The notes below the pieces were generated by a model. That model did no database searches, was not told the DNA's origin, and saw only the letters and a list, made by a program, of their open reading frames with translations. From contig SUZX01000005.1 of assembly GCA_015059735.1 (NCBI GenBank), positions 62,001-126,000 of the forward strand: 64,000 nucleotides of DNA. The letters run 5' to 3'. The position numbers and the translations under genes are program-made. Origin of the DNA: Rikenellaceae bacterium. Its GTDB lineage: Bacteria; Bacteroidota; Bacteroidia; Bacteroidales; Rikenellaceae. Below are positions 1-9,334 of the stretch, piece by piece (position 1 is the stretch's first letter; each line of letters begins with the position of its first letter).

Positions 1-2557
1 GGGGTTGTTGATTGCAGATGGCTCTTCGATGCGCCTTCATTTCAATCCGGCAGATGACCGTTTGTCGTTCCGAGCCTCATCCGATTATGTCGAGCGGAAA
101 AATATACTGGCAACCCATCTGCATATCAACGCTTCGAATCGAGGAGATTCGTTGGAGATGTATGCTTCGGCCGAAGATCTTTATGCCGGTATGCTTCATC
201 TGCCACGTTTCTCGATCACAGGTGGTGCCAGTCAGGGACGTATGCAGTTCTCTTCGGGATTTGCCGATACAGTACGTCATATCTCCGGATTGATCGGGGT
301 GCGGGCTACGCTTTCCGATCAACTCGGGTCGAATGGCCGTTCGGTGGATGTCCGTATCCTTCCATCGCATTTGATCAATGGGGATCAAACTTGGCAGATC
401 TTCTCTCGTCGTATCCAAATCGATACCTCTCAAATTGTCATTAATCGTTTTCGGGTAATCAATGGTCAGCAACAGTTACAACTCGATGGGGTGGCATCGC
501 GGAATACTTCCGATTCGTTGCTCTTGACATTGCAACGTTTTAACCTTGCTCCCGTTTCGCAGTTGGTGGATCGCATGGGGTATTCGATATCGGGAACGAC
601 CGACGGTCAGGCATTGATGACTGCCGTGTTGGGAGGTGGAAAAATCGATGCCGATATCCGTGTTGATAGTCTTGCTGTCAATGGTGTTTACGGGCCTCCG
701 TTACAGTTGTCCACCCGTTGGGATTTGACGCGCAAGCGAGCAGGTCTTTCCATTACCGATCGAAATACGCAAGATACCCTGATTCGGGGCTTTTATGCTC
801 CTGATACCCGTCGTTATTATGCACGAATGCAGGTTGATAGTATCAATATGCAACTACTTGATCCGCTGCTTTCTGGTGTGATCTCTGATACACAAGGTAC
901 AGCGGCCGCCGATTTGACGTTGCGAGGACAAGGACGTTCGGCAGATCTTTCGGGACGTATTCATGCCCGCGATCTGCGTACGATTGTAGATTTTACCCAA
1001 GTCCCTTATTCTATGCCGGAAGCCTTGATCGATGTTGTAGGCAACCGATTCCGTGCGAACAATGTACCGATTTTCGATGCCGAAAACAATCGGGGACGTT
1101 TTGATCTTGACTTGAATTTGGGACATTTATCCAATATTACTTACAATGTGCGTATAACTCCCGATAAGATGCTGGTTCTTAATACCACCGAGCAGGATAA
1201 CGATGCTTTCTATGGCAAGGTCTATGCTTCGGGTGTCGCGGATATACAGGGGGCCAAAGGTTATGTCGATATGAACATTACGGCCACAACTGCCGATCGT
1301 TCGTCGTTTTACATGCCGCTTTCCGGAAAATCGAATATCTCCAATGCCGATTTCGTCACGTTCAAACGTCCGGAAGTGATCGACACCTCTGCGGTACAGC
1401 AACGCAAGCAGTTCTTCGAACGTCGTCGCAATCGTAAAAGTCGTGCCAGCAGCCGTATGAATATCGGAATGAATCTTGATGTGAAACCCAACACCGATGT
1501 AGAATTGACGATTGCGGGCAATACGTTGCAGGCACGCGGAGAGGGACAACTCAACCTGCAAATCAAACCTCGGTCGAATATTTTTGAGATGTATGGCGAC
1601 TATACGATTAGCGAGGGTAGTTTCCTCTTCTCGTTACAGAATCTCATCAACCGCAAATTTGTCCTTAAACCCGAGTCGATGATTCAATGGACCGGATCAC
1701 CGGTCAATGCGTTGTTGGATATCGAGGCTGGCTATAAACTGAAAGCCTCGTTGCAGCCTTTGTTGCAGGGAACATCCGATCGTGTGGCAGTTGATCGCTC
1801 GGTTCCTGTTGAGTGTGTGATCTATTTGAAAGATCGGTTAACGACTCCGGATATTACGTTTGATGTGCGTGTTGCATCTTCCGACTCCGAAACGCAGGCA
1901 ATCATCGCCAATGCACTCAATACGCCGGAAACGGTCGATATGCAATTCCTCTATTTGCTTCTATTTAAGAGCTTCATGGCTGAAAACAGTGAATCATCGC
2001 AAAGTATCGGGGCTTCGATGTCGTATAATACGGGTTTGCAATTTTTGACCAATCAATTGAGTAATTTGCTGTCGGCCAGCGATTACAATATTGTGATTCG
2101 TTATCGTCCTAAGTCGGAACTTACGAGTGATGAGGTTGATTTCGGATTGTCGAAAAGTTTGATAAATAATCGTCTTTTTGTGGAGGTGGAGGGTAACTAT
2201 TTGATCGACGACAAACAAGCTGTCAATCGCTCGGCGTCCAACTTTATGGGAGAGGCTTATGTCACCTATTTGATCGATCGTGCCGGAGCTTTGAAATTGA
2301 AAGCTTTTACGCAGACCATCGACCGTTTCGACGAGAACCAAGGTCTTCAAGAAACCGGTGTCGGTATCTATTTCAAAGAGGATTTTAATAATTTCAAGGA
2401 TCTGCGTCAACGCTTGAAAGCACGTTTTACCAACAAAAAACGACAGGCTCGTCGTGCTGCCCGTCGTGCTGTAGCCGACTCTTTGAAACGTATCGAGATG
2501 GATTCGGTCAAATCAATACCGCTGAATTCGAATCAACCCATGAAAAATAAACAATAA
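1..2557 (+). CDS. tamB: TamB-like translocation/assembly module protein, C-terminal part (5' truncated by window)
   Basis: The reading frame is open at the left edge, so the first codons lie outside the window; about 850 residues are visible. The protein is rich in short beta-strand repeats with alternating hydrophobic residues, as in AsmA/TamB proteins, and its last roughly 350 residues match the TamB C-terminal (DUF490) type, with a stretch describing a 'plug-like' beta domain and an Arg/Lys-rich tail. TamB family proteins span the periplasm and help lipid or outer-membrane protein delivery. It sits 26 bases upstream of exbB. Family assignment is by overall pattern; the upstream N-terminal anchor cannot be seen. 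Confidence 0.85.
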   Translation, partial: GLLIADGSSMRLHFNPADDRLSFRASSDYVERKNILATHLHINASNRGDSLEMYASAEDLYAGMLHLPRFSITGGASQGRMQFSSGFADTVRHISGLIGVRATLSDQLGSNGRSVDVRILPSHLINGDQTWQIFSRRIQIDTSQIVINRFRVINGQQQLQLDGVASRNTSDSLLLTLQRFNLAPVSQLVDRMGYSISGTTDGQALMTAVLGGGKIDADIRVDSLAVNGVYGPPLQLSTRWDLTRKRAGLSITDRNTQDTLIRGFYAPDTRRYYARMQVDSINMQLLDPLLSGVISDTQGTAAADLTLRGQGRSADLSGRIHARDLRTIVDFTQVPYSMPEALIDVVGNRFRANNVPIFDAENNRGRFDLDLNLGHLSNITYNVRITPDKMLVLNTTEQDNDAFYGKVYASGVADIQGAKGYVDMNITATTADRSSFYMPLSGKSNISNADFVTFKRPEVIDTSAVQQRKQFFERRRNRKSRASSRMNIGMNLDVKPNTDVELTIAGNTLQARGEGQLNLQIKPRSNIFEMYGDYTISEGSFLFSLQNLINRKFVLKPESMIQWTGSPVNALLDIEAGYKLKASLQPLLQGTSDRVAVDRSVPVECVIYLKDRLTTPDITFDVRVASSDSETQAIIANALNTPETVDMQFLYLLLFKSFMAENSESSQSIGASMSYNTGLQFLTNQLSNLLSASDYNIVIRYRPKSELTSDEVDFGLSKSLINNRLFVEVEGNYLIDDKQAVNRSASNFMGEAYVTYLIDRAGALKLKAFTQTIDRFDENQGLQETGVGIYFKEDFNNFKDLRQRLKARFTNKKRQARRAARRAVADSLKRIEMDSVKSIPLNSNQPMKNKQ

Positions 2558-2583
2558 AATAACTTAATAAATCGTATAAACCT

Positions 2584-3261
2584 ATGACAACTTTTTTGCA
2601 GGCCACAGCAGATGTGGTCGTAAGTGAGGAAACCCGTATGGGGTTATGGACTCTTTTTACCAAAGGAGGGTGGTTGATGTGGCCGTTGTTGATTTTGGGC
2701 GGAGTTACAATCTTTATCTTTGTGGAACGTTTTATGGCTATTCGCAAGGCTTCGGTTTTGGACATGAACTTCATGAATCGCATTCGTGATTATATTTCCG
2801 ATGGAAAGATCGGCGTGGCGGTTAATCTCTGCAAGAAGACCGATACCCCCATTGCCCGCATGATTGAGAAGGGAATCGAACGTATCGGCCGTCCGATGTC
2901 CGATGTCCAAACCGCCATCGAGAACGTTGCCAATTTGGAGGTTTCTAAACTCGAAAACGGACTGCCTTTCCTTGCCACAATTGCCGGAGGTGCTCCGATG
3001 ATCGGATTCTTGGGTACGGTACTTGGTATGGTTCAAACCTTTATGGATATGTCGGCAGCTGGCGGAACGGTCGATTTGGCTCTGTTGTCGAGCGGTATGT
3101 ATGTGGCAATGGTTACTACGGTCATGGGTCTTATTGTCGGTATTCCGGCCTATTTTGGTTACAACTATTTGGTGGCCCGTATCGAAAAATTGGTATTCCA
3201 AATGGAGGCTAATTCGATCGCTTTCATGGATATTTTGAATCAACCCGTTCAAAACAAATAA
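2584..3261 (+). CDS. exbB: ExbB/TolQ/MotA-family proton channel protein
   Basis: Inner-membrane subunit of the ion channel that uses proton motive force to drive TonB. The 225-residue protein has a first membrane helix near residues 28-48, a cytoplasmic loop, and two further helices in the second half; the segment with AGGAPMIGFLGTVLGM and the following V-A-M-V-T-T stretch are the signature MotA/TolQ/ExbB region. It is followed after 2 bases by ExbD and then a TonB-like gene, a normal TonB energising set. The ATG at 2584 follows closely on the TamB-like stop, which suggests cotranscription. Confidence 0.93.
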   Translation: MTTFLQATADVVVSEETRMGLWTLFTKGGWLMWPLLILGGVTIFIFVERFMAIRKASVLDMNFMNRIRDYISDGKIGVAVNLCKKTDTPIARMIEKGIERIGRPMSDVQTAIENVANLEVSKLENGLPFLATIAGGAPMIGFLGTVLGMVQTFMDMSAAGGTVDLALLSSGMYVAMVTTVMGLIVGIPAYFGYNYLVARIEKLVFQMEANSIAFMDILNQPVQNK

Positions 3262-3263
3262 TT

Positions 3264-3668
3264 ATGGCAATCAAACACGGTTCGAAGGTTGACAAAAGTT
3301 TCTCGGCATCGTCGATGACCGACCTGATGTTCCTGTTGCTGCTTTTTCTGTTGATCGCCACAACCCTGATCAATCCCAATGCTTTGAAATTGATGCTTCC
3401 TAAAAGCTCAAATCAACTCAAAGACAAGGCGATGACTACGGTGTCGATCCAAAACGATGCAGGTCGCTATCGCTATTATGTCGAGTTGCAGGAGGTTGGT
3501 TCGATCGATGGGGTCGAACGAGCCCTTAAAACACGTCTCGACGGCCAGCAGGAACCTACGGTTTCGCTACATGCCGATAAGTCGGTTGTGTGGGATGAGG
3601 TGGTGAAAATCATGAATGTTGCCAAACGCAACGGATATAAATTACAGGCGGCAACCCAACCCGAATAA
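3264..3668 (+). CDS. exbD: ExbD/TolR-family biopolymer transport protein
   Basis: A 134-residue protein with one N-terminal membrane helix (about residues 19-37) and a periplasmic domain. Asp20 at the start of the helix is the protonatable Asp characteristic of ExbD/TolR. It would form the ion pathway with ExbB and transmit the energy to the TonB-like protein encoded next. It starts 2 bases after the exbB stop codon and ends 3 bases before the next gene, so translational coupling is likely. Confidence 0.92.
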   Translation: MAIKHGSKVDKSFSASSMTDLMFLLLLFLLIATTLINPNALKLMLPKSSNQLKDKAMTTVSIQNDAGRYRYYVELQEVGSIDGVERALKTRLDGQQEPTVSLHADKSVVWDEVVKIMNVAKRNGYKLQAATQPE

Positions 3669-3671
3669 TCC

Positions 3672-4361
3672 ATGCACTACTACGACCCGAACGATCGAAA
3701 TCCCCGCCGTTGGGCGATTTTTGCCGCTGTGGCTTATGGGCTGCTGCTGGCTGGGGCTTTTGCGTTTGTGTCGTTTGATTTTCGACGTATTGTCGAAAAA
3801 CCCGATTCGACCATCGAAATCGAACTCATGGAGCTTCCCGCGAAACCTCCTCAACCACCGGTTAAAGCTCCGGCCGAGCCTCGCATACATCAGACAGCTG
3901 CTCCTGTGGAACAAACAGCACAGGTGACCGGTAATGATGAGGCAACCCGTACACCCAATCCCAAAGCACTCTTTCAGATGAATAAAGGAGGAGTGGATAA
4001 ACCCGATAATGCTGGAAATCCGCGAGCTCCCAAAGGTGAAGAAGATAAGGCGAAAGGAGAGGGTACAGGACTTGATGTCGATGGTATGGATCAACTCGAT
4101 CGTGGACTTCAAGGTCGAGGATTGGTCGGATCACTTCCGCGTCCCGACTACCCGGGTAAGAAAAGCGGCAAAATCGTTATCCGTGTTACCGTCGGTCCGA
4201 AAGGTAATGTTACCAGCGCATCATTCGAACCCAAAGGATCTACCGAGAGTGATTCTCAATTGGTGGCGGCGGCTTTGACTGCTGCCCGTAAGGCGCGGTT
4301 TACCGAGAGTGCTGCGGCTGTACAAGGCGGCACAATAACCTATATATTCCGAATGCAATGA
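3672..4361 (+). CDS. TonB-family energy transducer
   Basis: A 229-residue protein with a short cytoplasmic start, a membrane helix at about residues 13-36, a Pro/Ala/Lys-rich spacer, and a C-terminal TonB-like beta/alpha domain (about residues 145-229, including the PDYPGKKSGKIVIRVTVGPKG region). It would span the periplasm and deliver ExbBD energy to outer-membrane receptors. No TonB-dependent receptor lies in the window, so its partners are elsewhere. Its stop overlaps the next start by 4 bases (ATGA). Confidence 0.88.
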   Translation: MHYYDPNDRNPRRWAIFAAVAYGLLLAGAFAFVSFDFRRIVEKPDSTIEIELMELPAKPPQPPVKAPAEPRIHQTAAPVEQTAQVTGNDEATRTPNPKALFQMNKGGVDKPDNAGNPRAPKGEEDKAKGEGTGLDVDGMDQLDRGLQGRGLVGSLPRPDYPGKKSGKIVIRVTVGPKGNVTSASFEPKGSTESDSQLVAAALTAARKARFTESAAAVQGGTITYIFRMQ

Positions 4362-4828
4362 AACGAATTATACTTCTATCGCTTATTCTTTGTGGACTAT
4401 TTGTCTGTTATCAGGCTTTTTCGCAACGTCGTTCGAAAACTGTGCCAAATTCGGCAAGAGGGGCAGAGTTGACTCTTGCGGAGAATACTTATAATTTTGG
4501 CGATGTGCCGCGTAAAGGGGGTGATCTGGTGCGTGAATTTCCCTTTACGAATACCGGTGACGCTCCGTTGGTGGTTATGCGTATCGAAACCTCGTGTTCG
4601 TGTATCAAAGCATCGTTTTCGAAACGTCCTATTGCCCCCGGAGCTTCGGGCGTTATTCGGATTACTTATGAGCCACACAAAGGTCAGGCCGGCAATTTCA
4701 GCAAAATGGTGTTGATCTATTCGAATAGTTCTTCGGGACGCAAATCGATTTGTGTACAGGGAAACTCGATCGAAGGAAACATGCCTCGAAAGATCAAAAC
4801 CGGAAAACATCGTATAAAAATCAAGTAA
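4358..4828 (+). CDS. DUF1573 secreted protein
   Basis: A 156-residue exported protein with an N-terminal signal sequence (hydrophobic stretch about residues 4-20). The remainder is a single immunoglobulin-like DUF1573 domain, recognised by a F-x-N-T-G-D-A-P-L-V pattern, the S-C-S-C motif near residues 80-83, and the P-G-x-x-G-x-I-R-I-T-Y-x-P pattern that follows. DUF1573 is common in Bacteroidota; its molecular role is not established. The gene overlaps the TonB-like gene by four bases and is therefore probably translationally coupled to it. The Lys/Arg-rich C-terminus is notable. Confidence 0.85.
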   Translation: MKRIILLSLILCGLFVCYQAFSQRRSKTVPNSARGAELTLAENTYNFGDVPRKGGDLVREFPFTNTGDAPLVVMRIETSCSCIKASFSKRPIAPGASGVIRITYEPHKGQAGNFSKMVLIYSNSSSGRKSICVQGNSIEGNMPRKIKTGKHRIKIK

Positions 4829-4832
4829 CGCC

Positions 4833-6143
4833 ATGAATATCTTGCTCTCTTGTGCCACCGTTTTGCCGATGACCTCCCTTGTGGGTCAGCCGAAAACATT
4901 TACCGGTTGGGTTGGTATTGCGGGCAACCGTATCGCATTGGTTACCGACTCTGCGGTAGCAGCCGAAGCATTCTGTGCCGATTTTCCCGATGTGCTGCGA
5001 ATGGATTGTTCCGGCAAGTTAGTGATGCCCGGGTTGATAAATACGCATTGTCATGCCGCCATGACGTTGCAACGCAGCTATGCCGATGATATTGCGCTCA
5101 TGGAGTGGCTCAACGAGTACATTTGGCCTTTTGAGGCACGACAAACAGCTGATGATATTGTTTTAGGCATGACATTGGGTGTTGTCGAGATGCTGCTTGG
5201 AGGTGTTACCTCGTTTGTCGATATGTATTTTAGTGAGGACCGTTGTGTCGAAGTTGTGCGACAGATGGGAATCCGAGCGATGTTGGGTTGCAGTTATTTT
5301 GACAATAACATTGATAAAGCTTTCGAGGAGTTGGAACGTGCGGTGGCTCTTACGGCTGGAGATAGTCGGGTTCGTGTTGCTGTTGCTCCCCATGCAGCTT
5401 ATACCGTTTCGCCGGATAATTTGGTGCGCGGTAAAGAGTTTGCCCGCAGGCATGGTCTGCATTATGAGATTCATGCTGCCGAAACACAAGATGAAATGCG
5501 GATAATCCGAGAACGCTACGGATGTACCCCCGTCGAGCACCTCGATAATTTGGGCTTGCTTGATGATCAAACCATTGCAGCTCATTGTGTTTGGGTGGAC
5601 GATGTAGATATCGAACGGTTGCGAAGTCGTGGGGTTACGATTGCCCATAATCCGCAAAGCAACATGAAAATATCAAGTGGGGTAGCTCCCATTGCCCGCA
5701 TGATTGAGAAAGGTGCTTTGGTAACGGTGGCGACAGACGGTCCGTGTTCAAATAATGACTTGGATATGTGGGAGGAGTTGCGTATGGCGGCCTTTTTGCA
5801 GAAATCCGCTACGGGTAATCCAATGGTGTTGCCGGCGTATGAGGTACTGAAACTTGCAACGGTCAATGGTGCTCGCGCTATGGGGTGGGCAGATGGCGAG
5901 TTGGGTGTGCTTCGAGAGGGGGCTTTGGCTGATGTTATTGTGGTGGATATGCAGAAACCGCACCTGCAACCGATCCACGATGTGGTTTCAAATTTGGTTT
6001 ATTGCGGCAAAGCATCGGATGTTGATACGGTCATTGTCGATGGTGAGATTTTGGTAGAAAATCGACAACTTCGAGGTATTGATCTCCCGCAACTTTACGC
6101 CGCTGTTGCTGCGACAGCCGAGCGTATAAAATCTCAAAAATAG
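4833..6143 (+). CDS. mtaD: 5'-methylthioadenosine/S-adenosylhomocysteine deaminase-type amidohydrolase
   Basis: A 436-residue metal-dependent amidohydrolase. Metal and catalytic residues are in place: His72 and His74 (THCHA), His214 (HAAET), His251 (AHCVW) and Asp302 (TDGP). The sequence after the HxH motif, with YADDIALMEWL and an I-W-P-F-E segment, is typical of the MtaD/SsnA/TrzN branch that deaminates methylthioadenosine or S-adenosylhomocysteine. It begins 4 bases after the DUF1573 stop and ends before a strong hairpin. Exact substrate (MTA, SAH, guanine-like) cannot be settled from the sequence. Confidence 0.82.
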   Translation: MNILLSCATVLPMTSLVGQPKTFTGWVGIAGNRIALVTDSAVAAEAFCADFPDVLRMDCSGKLVMPGLINTHCHAAMTLQRSYADDIALMEWLNEYIWPFEARQTADDIVLGMTLGVVEMLLGGVTSFVDMYFSEDRCVEVVRQMGIRAMLGCSYFDNNIDKAFEELERAVALTAGDSRVRVAVAPHAAYTVSPDNLVRGKEFARRHGLHYEIHAAETQDEMRIIRERYGCTPVEHLDNLGLLDDQTIAAHCVWVDDVDIERLRSRGVTIAHNPQSNMKISSGVAPIARMIEKGALVTVATDGPCSNNDLDMWEELRMAAFLQKSATGNPMVLPAYEVLKLATVNGARAMGWADGELGVLREGALADVIVVDMQKPHLQPIHDVVSNLVYCGKASDVDTVIVDGEILVENRQLRGIDLPQLYAAVAATAERIKSQK

Positions 6144-6160
6144 AGAGATTTTGCATTATT

Positions 6161-6225
6161 ACCATAAATAATAGTAGCGCATGAATAGAATCTACGGGTT
6201 CCTCATGCGCTACTATTTATATGGT
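6161..6225. terminator. Bidirectional hairpin terminator between mtaD and lptD
   Basis: Two arms, atagtagcgcatga at 6171-6184 and its complement at 6203-6216, extend outward through A/T-rich flanks to accata/tatggt. The hairpin lies between the converging 3' ends of the deaminase and the LptD-like gene and could serve both. Confidence 0.8.
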
Positions 6226-6229
6226 AACA

Positions 6230-9196
6230 CTAATACATATTATCATACATCGATTGCGACTTGTCGTATTTCAGGTCGGCAAGCGAGGCGGCTTTGACAC
6301 CGATATTAAAACTCCACGAACGGTGGTATCCGAACGGAATCCAAGAGAACGACATCTGCCAACAATGCAAATCGCGGGTAATGGAGATCGACGAGGTGGT
6401 GAGTTTGTTGTTCATGATATCGTATCCGCCCTGAAATGTAATACCCATTTTGGGGGTGATATTCAGTGATCCGTTGAATCCGACGGTTTGCGTGATATTC
6501 TTCTTGTAACCGGTTGTACCGTTGTTGGTATAGCTGATCGAATAGTTTACCGCATAGTTGAATCCGAAGTTCCACGGTAGGGAGAAGTCGTAGTAACTTT
6601 GCGCCATGTATTGTCGTCGGAGTACGGGGTCCATATGACCGTAGGGGTCATAGAACGGGTTCATATATTCGGGCGGGATACTTGTGATGTCGTTCATGGC
6701 CGGTTCCGATCGGTCTTGGCGAGACTTGAAGGTATAGCCGAACGACCAACCGGCCGAAACGATACGTCCCGGGAAGAAGAGTTTGTTGTAACGTTTTCCT
6801 TCGGGGGTGACGCGATAGGGGTCGAGTGTGGCAGAGAGGTTAATACCGAAATTCTCGAAAATTGTGGTGCGGAATGAGATAGGGATGTTTGATAATCCCA
6901 TCGAGTCGGCCAAAAAGTTATATGAGCCGCTGATGCGCAACTCGTCGATGAGTTTGATCTTCTTCACTCCGGAGGTGTCGCGCTTGGAGAGTACCTTCAT
7001 TTCGAGGTTTTGTGACAACGAGAAGTTCATCGACATCGCCCGTCCGGAGGAAGGAACGCCATAGGCGTTGCCGGCGTAGGGCGAGTAGGTGGCAGTACGT
7101 CCCGTAGAGTCGATTTGGCGGGTTTTGTAGTATCCGTATTTTTGATCTCCGAAGTCGGGAGCATACGAGAAACCGAACGAAGGTGTAAGTGTGTGGCGTA
7201 AGGCTTGAATCTTACGGTCGCGACGTTTCTTGGTGAAATCGTACATTCCGTAGATGGTTGTCGATGCCGAAACGTTCACATTGTAGTTGTACAATCGATA
7301 GAAACCATAGGATTGCAAGGTATCGGTTTGGTTGGTGGCTGGATTCCAATTGAACTCCACCTTTTTGAAGTACCATTTCTCGTTATAGTTTACCGAGGGC
7401 GATACATTGATGTAGTTGAAGAGGTTGAACGACGCTGATACGGGAATTGAGTGTTCGATACCGTTCTTCATGTTTTCGAGCGTCTTCTTCGTGAAGATCT
7501 CCGATTCGGTGGTAGTTACCGAGTTGGTCATCTTCGCGGTATATTGCATCGAGATCTTCTCATACCATCGATCTTTGCCGGTTTTCTCTTTGCGTTTGAA
7601 GGGGTAGATACGCGATACGTTGAATACAATATTGGGAAGCGTGATCGAGATCGACTGGTTTTGTGAGTTCTGCGAAACTGCCATGTTGGCCGATAGCGAG
7701 AAGGGTGTTCCGGCCCAATTCTTCGAGTAGGAGATCGTGGAGTTGGTTTGGGTGGAGAGAATGTCGTTGAGGTTGGTGGCCGAATAGCGACTGTATCCGC
7801 TGGTGGCGAAGTTTACCGAGGCCGAGAAAGTCGATCCCGGGTTTGCCTTTGGATCTTGCGAGTGAGTCCATTGCAGGCGGAAGTTGCTCTGTTTGATGAA
7901 GTCGGGTTCTCCCTCTTCGCCACTTTTGATGCTCGAAAACTCCATGTTGAAACTTCCGCTGTATTTGTAGCGTTTGACATAACGAGCCGCTGCCGACGCT
8001 TCCCATGAGCCGAGGGTGTAGAATCCTCCTCGCAGAGCGAGATCGGCATAATCTCCCATCGTGAAATAGTACCCCATGTCGCGCAGGAAGAAACCTTTGG
8101 TGTACTCCTCACCATAAGTAGGCATCAACAGACCCGATTTCGGACCCATATTGATCGGGAAGAATCCTTCGGGAATACCGAGGAAATAGATCGGCACATC
8201 TTCGAGGACCAAATATGCGGGGCCGGTAATCACCTTCTTCCCGGGGATGACCTTTGCTTTGGTCATAGCCAAATAGAAGTGAGGGTGATCTGTTTCGTCG
8301 CAAGTGGTGTATTTGCCATGTTCGATGTTTACCGTATTGTCGGGCATCTTTTTGACACTGCCGCCGATAAGCCAACCCTCGCCTTGCTGGGTTGCTACAC
8401 CTTTGATCTTGGCCTTTTTGGAGTCGAGATTGTAGGATATGGTGTCCATTTTATAGGTTGCCGATCCCTCGGTAAATTCCGGTTGGGTGATGATGGGTTT
8501 CCCTTCGAGCGAGTCGGGCTTGCCGTATGCGTAGATCATTTTATTGTTCATGTTGATCTGCATGTAATCGGCTTTCAGGTTGCTGTTTTGATAGCTGATG
8601 TCGCCTTGATTGTAGATGTAAACCATTTTGTTGCGAACATCATAGACCAAAGAGTCGGTGTTTTTTCCGGAAATCGGGTCGTCGAGGAATGCCCCGGGTG
8701 CACGTTGTTTTTTGACCGTGTCGCGTTGCAAGGTATCGGCCGAGCGGTTTAGCGAGTCGGTCTGTCGCCCGAGTGAGTCGAGTTTGGAGTTTAGGTGCGC
8801 ACTGAACACCGAATCGCGTTGCTCTTGCGGAAGTGCATCGAATGTTGCGCGTCGTCGGGCATCTTCGCGGAGTGCGCGTCGGTTTTGGCGACGTGATCGG
8901 GCAGAACCCGACTTGGTGCTGTCTGATTGACGTTGTTTCTCGGACGCGATCTCTGTATTTGGACTTCTGCGGGATGACGTTGCTGTCTTGGCGATCTTTC
9001 GTGTTGTTGGGGACGAGGCCGTTGAACTGTCCGGTTGGTTGGAGATATTATCGGATATTTCGGATGAGAACAACTCGTTGGTTTCTCCAAACGTACAACA
9101 CATCGTTTTGCGAGGTGCAGATATGCCAAATACCAGTTGTGCAAAGCATAAAAGCACAACTGCCGAAATGAGATATTTTAGCTTTATGTTGTTCAA
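6230..9196 (-). CDS. lptD: LptD/OstA-like outer-membrane LPS assembly protein
   Basis: The frame is open further upstream, but I choose the TTG at 9196, because it is followed at once by a classic signal peptide (MNNIKLKYLISAVVLLCFAQ...). That gives 988 residues. An N-terminal low-complexity Ser/Arg-rich region is followed by an OstA-like jellyroll (residues with repeated Y-N-x-D-S-K-K-A type strands) and then a long region of amphipathic beta-strands ending in a short hydrophobic/aromatic C-terminus, as expected for a beta-barrel. LptD inserts lipopolysaccharide into the outer leaflet. The gene is monocistronic and divergent from the amidase gene. The start codon is inferred; no ATG fits the signal peptide. 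Confidence 0.82.
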   Translation of the reverse strand: MNNIKLKYLISAVVLLCFAQLVFGISAPRKTMCCTFGETNELFSSEISDNISNQPDSSTASSPTTRKIAKTATSSRRSPNTEIASEKQRQSDSTKSGSARSRRQNRRALREDARRRATFDALPQEQRDSVFSAHLNSKLDSLGRQTDSLNRSADTLQRDTVKKQRAPGAFLDDPISGKNTDSLVYDVRNKMVYIYNQGDISYQNSNLKADYMQINMNNKMIYAYGKPDSLEGKPIITQPEFTEGSATYKMDTISYNLDSKKAKIKGVATQQGEGWLIGGSVKKMPDNTVNIEHGKYTTCDETDHPHFYLAMTKAKVIPGKKVITGPAYLVLEDVPIYFLGIPEGFFPINMGPKSGLLMPTYGEEYTKGFFLRDMGYYFTMGDYADLALRGGFYTLGSWEASAAARYVKRYKYSGSFNMEFSSIKSGEEGEPDFIKQSNFRLQWTHSQDPKANPGSTFSASVNFATSGYSRYSATNLNDILSTQTNSTISYSKNWAGTPFSLSANMAVSQNSQNQSISITLPNIVFNVSRIYPFKRKEKTGKDRWYEKISMQYTAKMTNSVTTTESEIFTKKTLENMKNGIEHSIPVSASFNLFNYINVSPSVNYNEKWYFKKVEFNWNPATNQTDTLQSYGFYRLYNYNVNVSASTTIYGMYDFTKKRRDRKIQALRHTLTPSFGFSYAPDFGDQKYGYYKTRQIDSTGRTATYSPYAGNAYGVPSSGRAMSMNFSLSQNLEMKVLSKRDTSGVKKIKLIDELRISGSYNFLADSMGLSNIPISFRTTIFENFGINLSATLDPYRVTPEGKRYNKLFFPGRIVSAGWSFGYTFKSRQDRSEPAMNDITSIPPEYMNPFYDPYGHMDPVLRRQYMAQSYYDFSLPWNFGFNYAVNYSISYTNNGTTGYKKNITQTVGFNGSLNITPKMGITFQGGYDIMNNKLTTSSISITRDLHCWQMSFSWIPFGYHRSWSFNIGVKAASLADLKYDKSQSMYDNMY

Positions 9197-9221
9197 AATT
9201 CCAAAAAAAAACGTATCTTTG
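9189..9221 (+). promoter_or_regulatory. Candidate promoter for the amidase gene
   Basis: TTG at 9189-9191 and TATCTTTG at 9214-9221 fit the Bacteroidota -33/-7 elements with slightly long spacing (22). The promoter overlaps the first codons of lptD on the other strand. A perfect inverted repeat, GCCGACAAGTCGGC (9221-9234), covers the expected start of transcription. Confidence 0.5.
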
Positions 9222-9287
9222 CCGACAAGTCGGCAAAACCACCAAAAACATGACTTCAATGTCTTTGGAGCGAGTCCTATAACCCGA

Positions 9288-9295
9288 CAAAGATA
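9288..9295 (-). promoter_or_regulatory. Candidate -7 box for lptD (TATCTTTG)
   Basis: A minus-strand TAnnTTTG match that would start transcription near 9281, about 85 bases before the proposed TTG start. No good -33 TTTG is visible at the right distance, so this is tentative. Confidence 0.4.
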
Positions 9296-9334
9296 GGTAA
9301 AAAATTGCAGAATCCGATAAATCGCCCTATAAAT

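Noticed and set aside
1994..2410. Minus-strand ORF inside TamB
   Set aside because: It lies within a long, well-supported plus-strand gene and has no recognisable motif; it is a codon-bias shadow.
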